Assembly: GCF_006094275.1 (NCBI RefSeq)
Contig: NZ_CP034412.1
Span: 2,914,001 to 2,978,000 of the forward strand
DNA: 64,000 bases
From: Glutamicibacter creatinolyticus
Lineage (GTDB): Bacteria > Actinomycetota > Actinomycetes > Actinomycetales > Micrococcaceae
Reading direction: 5' to 3'
Part shown: positions 61,688 to 64,000 of the stretch, in pieces
Numbering within the stretch: position 1 is the first letter of the stretch
Layout of the letters: the number at the start of each line of letters is the position of its first letter
Notes under the pieces: model-generated
What the model was told of the DNA's origin: nothing
Database searches by the model: none
What the model saw: the letters and a program-made list of their open reading frames with translations, nothing else
Translations under genes and position numbers: made by a program

Positions 61688-62756
61688 GCCAAAAGGGCTG
61701 AGCGTGCGACTGAAGCTCACTTTAAGCTACGTCGGTTTTCTGATGTTGGCTGGCGCGCTGCTGCTCACCGCCGTCTGGGTTTTCCTGCTGCGTTATGTTC
61801 CCGAGGGGAACATCGACAGTGCTAGAGGTTTCGTCCCGAACCGCTCGGATCTACTTGATGCCTTTGGACCCGCGGCCACCGGCGTGCTGCTCTTCCTGCT
61901 GGGTTTTGGGCTCATTGGAGGCTGGTTCCTCGCCGGTCGAATGCTTGCCCCCTTGGATCGCATCACGCAAACCACCCGCCCCGTGGCCGAGGGCGACCTC
62001 GCACGTCGGATTCACCTCCCTGGTCGCAACGATGAATTCGGGGAGCTTGCTGAAGCCTTCGACACCATGCTGGAGGAAGTGGAAGCACACGTCGCGGAGC
62101 AGCAACGATTCGCCGCCAATGCGTCCCATGAATTACGTACCCCATTGGCCATCACCCAAACACTGTTGGATGTCGCCAGCAAAGAGACGGACATAGACAC
62201 CGGTGAGCTCCTCCAACGGTTGGGAACAGTCAACAAGCGGGCCATCGAACTGACCGAGTCGTTGCTGTGGCTGACCCGAGCCGGACAGAAGTCCTTTACC
62301 CCAGAAATAGTCGACCTGTCGTTGCTGGTCGAAGAAGCCACCGAAACCCTGCTGCCCCTGGCAGAAAAACGCGTCGTTGGTTTGGAAGTCGCCAATGAGG
62401 TTGCGACCACCCACGGCTCTCCCCCGCTGCTGCAACAGCTGATCATCAACCTGATTCACAACGCAATTGTGCACAATCTGCCTGAGAACGGAACGGTGTG
62501 GATCAGCACTGGAAACGCGGCAGGAAACGGCATTTTGACGGTGGAGAATACGGGCGAACACCTGCCGCCCGAGCTGGTGAACACACTGACAGAGCCATTC
62601 CAGCGCAGCGCCAAGCGCGCACGGTCAGACGACGGAGCCGGTGCCGGCCTGGGACTGGCGATCGCCGCCAGCATTGTCAAAGCCCACCACGGTTCGCTCT
62701 CATTGACGGCGCGTACTTCTGGCGGTCTGCGGATTGTCGTTGAGCTACCGGAATAG
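61680..62756 (+). CDS. Sensor histidine kinase
   Basis: 358 aa from GTG 61680, overlapping the regulator stop. Two membrane helices (LTLSYVGFLMLAGALLLTAVWVFLL and GVLLFLLGFGLIGGWFLAG) enclose a short extracellular loop of about 30 residues, then HAMP, the phospho-acceptor His in ANASHELRTPLAIT, N-box NLIHNAIVHN and G-box GAGAGLGLAIA. A small loop suggests sensing of an envelope or membrane signal, as in antibiotic-sensing kinases. Confidence 0.93.
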   Translation: MNKPKGLSVRLKLTLSYVGFLMLAGALLLTAVWVFLLRYVPEGNIDSARGFVPNRSDLLDAFGPAATGVLLFLLGFGLIGGWFLAGRMLAPLDRITQTTRPVAEGDLARRIHLPGRNDEFGELAEAFDTMLEEVEAHVAEQQRFAANASHELRTPLAITQTLLDVASKETDIDTGELLQRLGTVNKRAIELTESLLWLTRAGQKSFTPEIVDLSLLVEEATETLLPLAEKRVVGLEVANEVATTHGSPPLLQQLIINLIHNAIVHNLPENGTVWISTGNAAGNGILTVENTGEHLPPELVNTLTEPFQRSAKRARSDDGAGAGLGLAIAASIVKAHHGSLSLTARTSGGLRIVVELPE

Positions 62757-62797
62757 CGTTGCAGAGCCTGTCATTTGAAAGACCGTTTAAATGCATA

Positions 62798-62838
62798 AGA
62801 GGCACGGAAGCAAGGATTTCTCTTGCTTCCGTGCCTCT
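62798..62838. terminator. Bidirectional terminator between kinase and butanediol dehydrogenase
   Basis: 17-bp perfect stem (62798-62814 with 62822-62838) between convergent genes. Confidence 0.88.
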
Positions 62839-62869
62839 CTAAAGGGCCGGCTTAGTTGCCCGGTAGGGA

Positions 62870-63931
62870 CTAGGCCCGGGGGTTCACAATGATCTTCACG
62901 TGATGCTCATTGTTGTTGATGAGCTGGTCAAAGCCTTCGGAGACCAGTTCGTCCAGGCCAATGCGTCCGGTAATGAACGGAGCCAGATCGAGCTTGCCGC
63001 TGGAGACCAACTCGATGGTGTCCGGATGATCGTTGGCGTATCCGATGGTTCCGCGTAGATCGATTTCCTTCAGCACCAGGTTCGGCATATCGACCTCGGG
63101 CTTGCGACCCCAGATCGAGACGTTCACAATCACGCCCGCTGGCCGCACGGCGTCGATCAGCATGTCGAGCACCACCGGTACCGAGGAGCACTCGAAACCG
63201 ACGTCAGCACCCTTACCGCCGGTCAGTTCACGGATCTTTTCCGCAACATCCACCTCGCGGGGATCAAAGATCTCATCGGCAACGCCGGTTTCCCGCGCCT
63301 TGGCCTTGCGGGCTTCGGAGAGCTCGGAAATGTATACGGTCAGGCCTTCGGCCTTCAGCACTGCGGCGGTCAGCAGACCGATCGGACCTGCACCGCCAAC
63401 GATGGCGACCTGTCCCGCCTTTGCGCCGGAACGGACGAACGCGTGATGTCCCACAGAGAGCGGCTCGATCAAGGCTGCCTGATCCAGCGGAATGTCACCG
63501 ACTGGGTGTACCCAGCGGCGTTCCACCACGATCTTCTCTGCCAGACCACCACCGCGGCCACCCAAGCCAATGAAATTCATGTTCTCGGACAGCTGGTAGG
63601 GCTGACCCTCACTGGTATCTACATCGTCACCGATGATGTAGGGCTCAACAACCACATTCTGTCCCACTTCGAGGTCCGTGACCCCTTCGCCCAAAGCGGT
63701 AATCGTTCCCGAGAACTCGTGGCCCAGGGTGACTGGAGCCGACTCGCCGGAAATCGGATGCGGATGTCCTGCGGGAGGAACGAAAATCGGTCCTTCGAGG
63801 TACTCATGCAGGTCGGTACCGCAGATGCCGCACCATGCAACATCAATGGCTACAGTCCCCGGCTGCAGCGTCGGTTCATCGATATCCTCGATGCGGATAT
63901 CCTTGCGGTCGTAGTAGCGCGCGGCCTTCAT
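62870..63931 (-). CDS. 2,3-butanediol dehydrogenase (zinc MDR family)
   Basis: 353 aa from ATG 63931, preceded by AAGGAGTTAAG at proper spacing; the frame extends upstream to 63997 but that part is leader. Zinc ligands in VAWCGICGTDLHEYLEGP and TLGHEFSG; the NAD motif is VGGAGPIGLLTAAV. Motifs such as RKDIRIEDIDEP and WVHPVGDIPLDQAALIEPLSVGHHA are those of (R,R)-butanediol dehydrogenases. It interconverts acetoin and butanediol. A decayed copy of its 5' end lies at 9619-9800. Confidence 0.92.
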   Translation of the reverse strand: MKAARYYDRKDIRIEDIDEPTLQPGTVAIDVAWCGICGTDLHEYLEGPIFVPPAGHPHPISGESAPVTLGHEFSGTITALGEGVTDLEVGQNVVVEPYIIGDDVDTSEGQPYQLSENMNFIGLGGRGGGLAEKIVVERRWVHPVGDIPLDQAALIEPLSVGHHAFVRSGAKAGQVAIVGGAGPIGLLTAAVLKAEGLTVYISELSEARKAKARETGVADEIFDPREVDVAEKIRELTGGKGADVGFECSSVPVVLDMLIDAVRPAGVIVNVSIWGRKPEVDMPNLVLKEIDLRGTIGYANDHPDTIELVSSGKLDLAPFITGRIGLDELVSEGFDQLINNNEHHVKIIVNPRA

Positions 63932-64000
63932 TCTTAACTCCTTCGGAGCCGGAGGATGGGCGCAGATTTTGTACTGCGTCGCTGTCGTATTAGACACCGT

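Noticed and set aside
1-64000. CRISPR arrays, tRNA or rRNA genes, prophage genes
   Set aside because: No regularly spaced repeats, no cloverleaf-like or rRNA sequence and no phage structural or integrase genes were recognised in reading the window.

Overview
The window is high-GC chromosomal DNA from an actinobacterium. Dense gene packing, GTG/TTG starts, an HspR-type regulator, Crp/GlxR-like sites and the gene set point to the Micrococcaceae (Arthrobacter/Glutamicibacter-like); this placement is inference, as no rRNA or tRNA gene is present. Most of it is accessory metabolism and transport, with almost no housekeeping genes.

Region 1 (1-9563, all + strand) is one catabolic operon: acyl-CoA ligase (cut by the window edge), two acyl-CoA dehydrogenases, an SdsA1/BDS1-type alkylsulfatase, thiolase, SDR, MaoC hydratase and a zinc alcohol dehydrogenase, closed by a strong hairpin. 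Together they could release an alcohol from an alkyl sulfate, oxidise and CoA-activate it, and run beta-oxidation through (R)-3-hydroxyacyl intermediates. Behind the terminator lies a decayed copy of the 5' end of the butanediol dehydrogenase gene found at the other end of the window.

Region 2 (9.8-25.2 kb) holds an AT-rich membrane protein, a MATE exporter, chromate transporter ChrA, a small stress cluster (Hsp20, HspR-like regulator, three unrecognised small proteins), an MBL-like hydrolase with a zinc ribbon, an APC permease, an MFS exporter, a CPBP protease, an FUSC protein, a LysR regulator and a GH15 trehalase-like enzyme. Region 3 (25.3-30.9 kb) has a G6PDH-like protein and a visibly lower-GC cassette: agmatinase/guanidinobutyrase-like ureohydrolase, MFS transporter and a divergent PucR-type regulator. 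Region 4 (30.9-42.5 kb) has a secreted SH3/M15 peptidase, an LLM oxidoreductase with an F420-reductase-like protein and divergent MarR regulator, an arcD-arcA pair in which arcD carries an in-frame TAG, a heterodimeric ABC exporter and an SdpI protein.

Region 5 (42.8-54.2 kb) is the most striking. A secreted phosphodiesterase (with a frameshift in its signal peptide) and gabD are followed by about 6.8 kb (YtcJ-like amidohydrolase, ThDP-dependent decarboxylase-like enzyme, LysR regulator, MHS-type transporter) and then by a second, nearly identical copy of the phosphodiesterase 3' end plus gabD. The two direct repeats of about 1.55 kb look like a single-crossover or duplication scar, and the first gabD copy now sits as third gene of the decarboxylase operon.

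Region 6 (54.3-64.0 kb) has a pterin-carbinolamine dehydratase, a Bcp peroxiredoxin, D-serine dehydratase, an AI-2E family permease, a second pterin dehydratase fused to a VOC domain, an unrecognised protein, a membrane-anchored M15 peptidase divergent from a two-component system, and 2,3-butanediol dehydrogenase. No CRISPR array, tRNA, rRNA, transposase or phage gene was seen.
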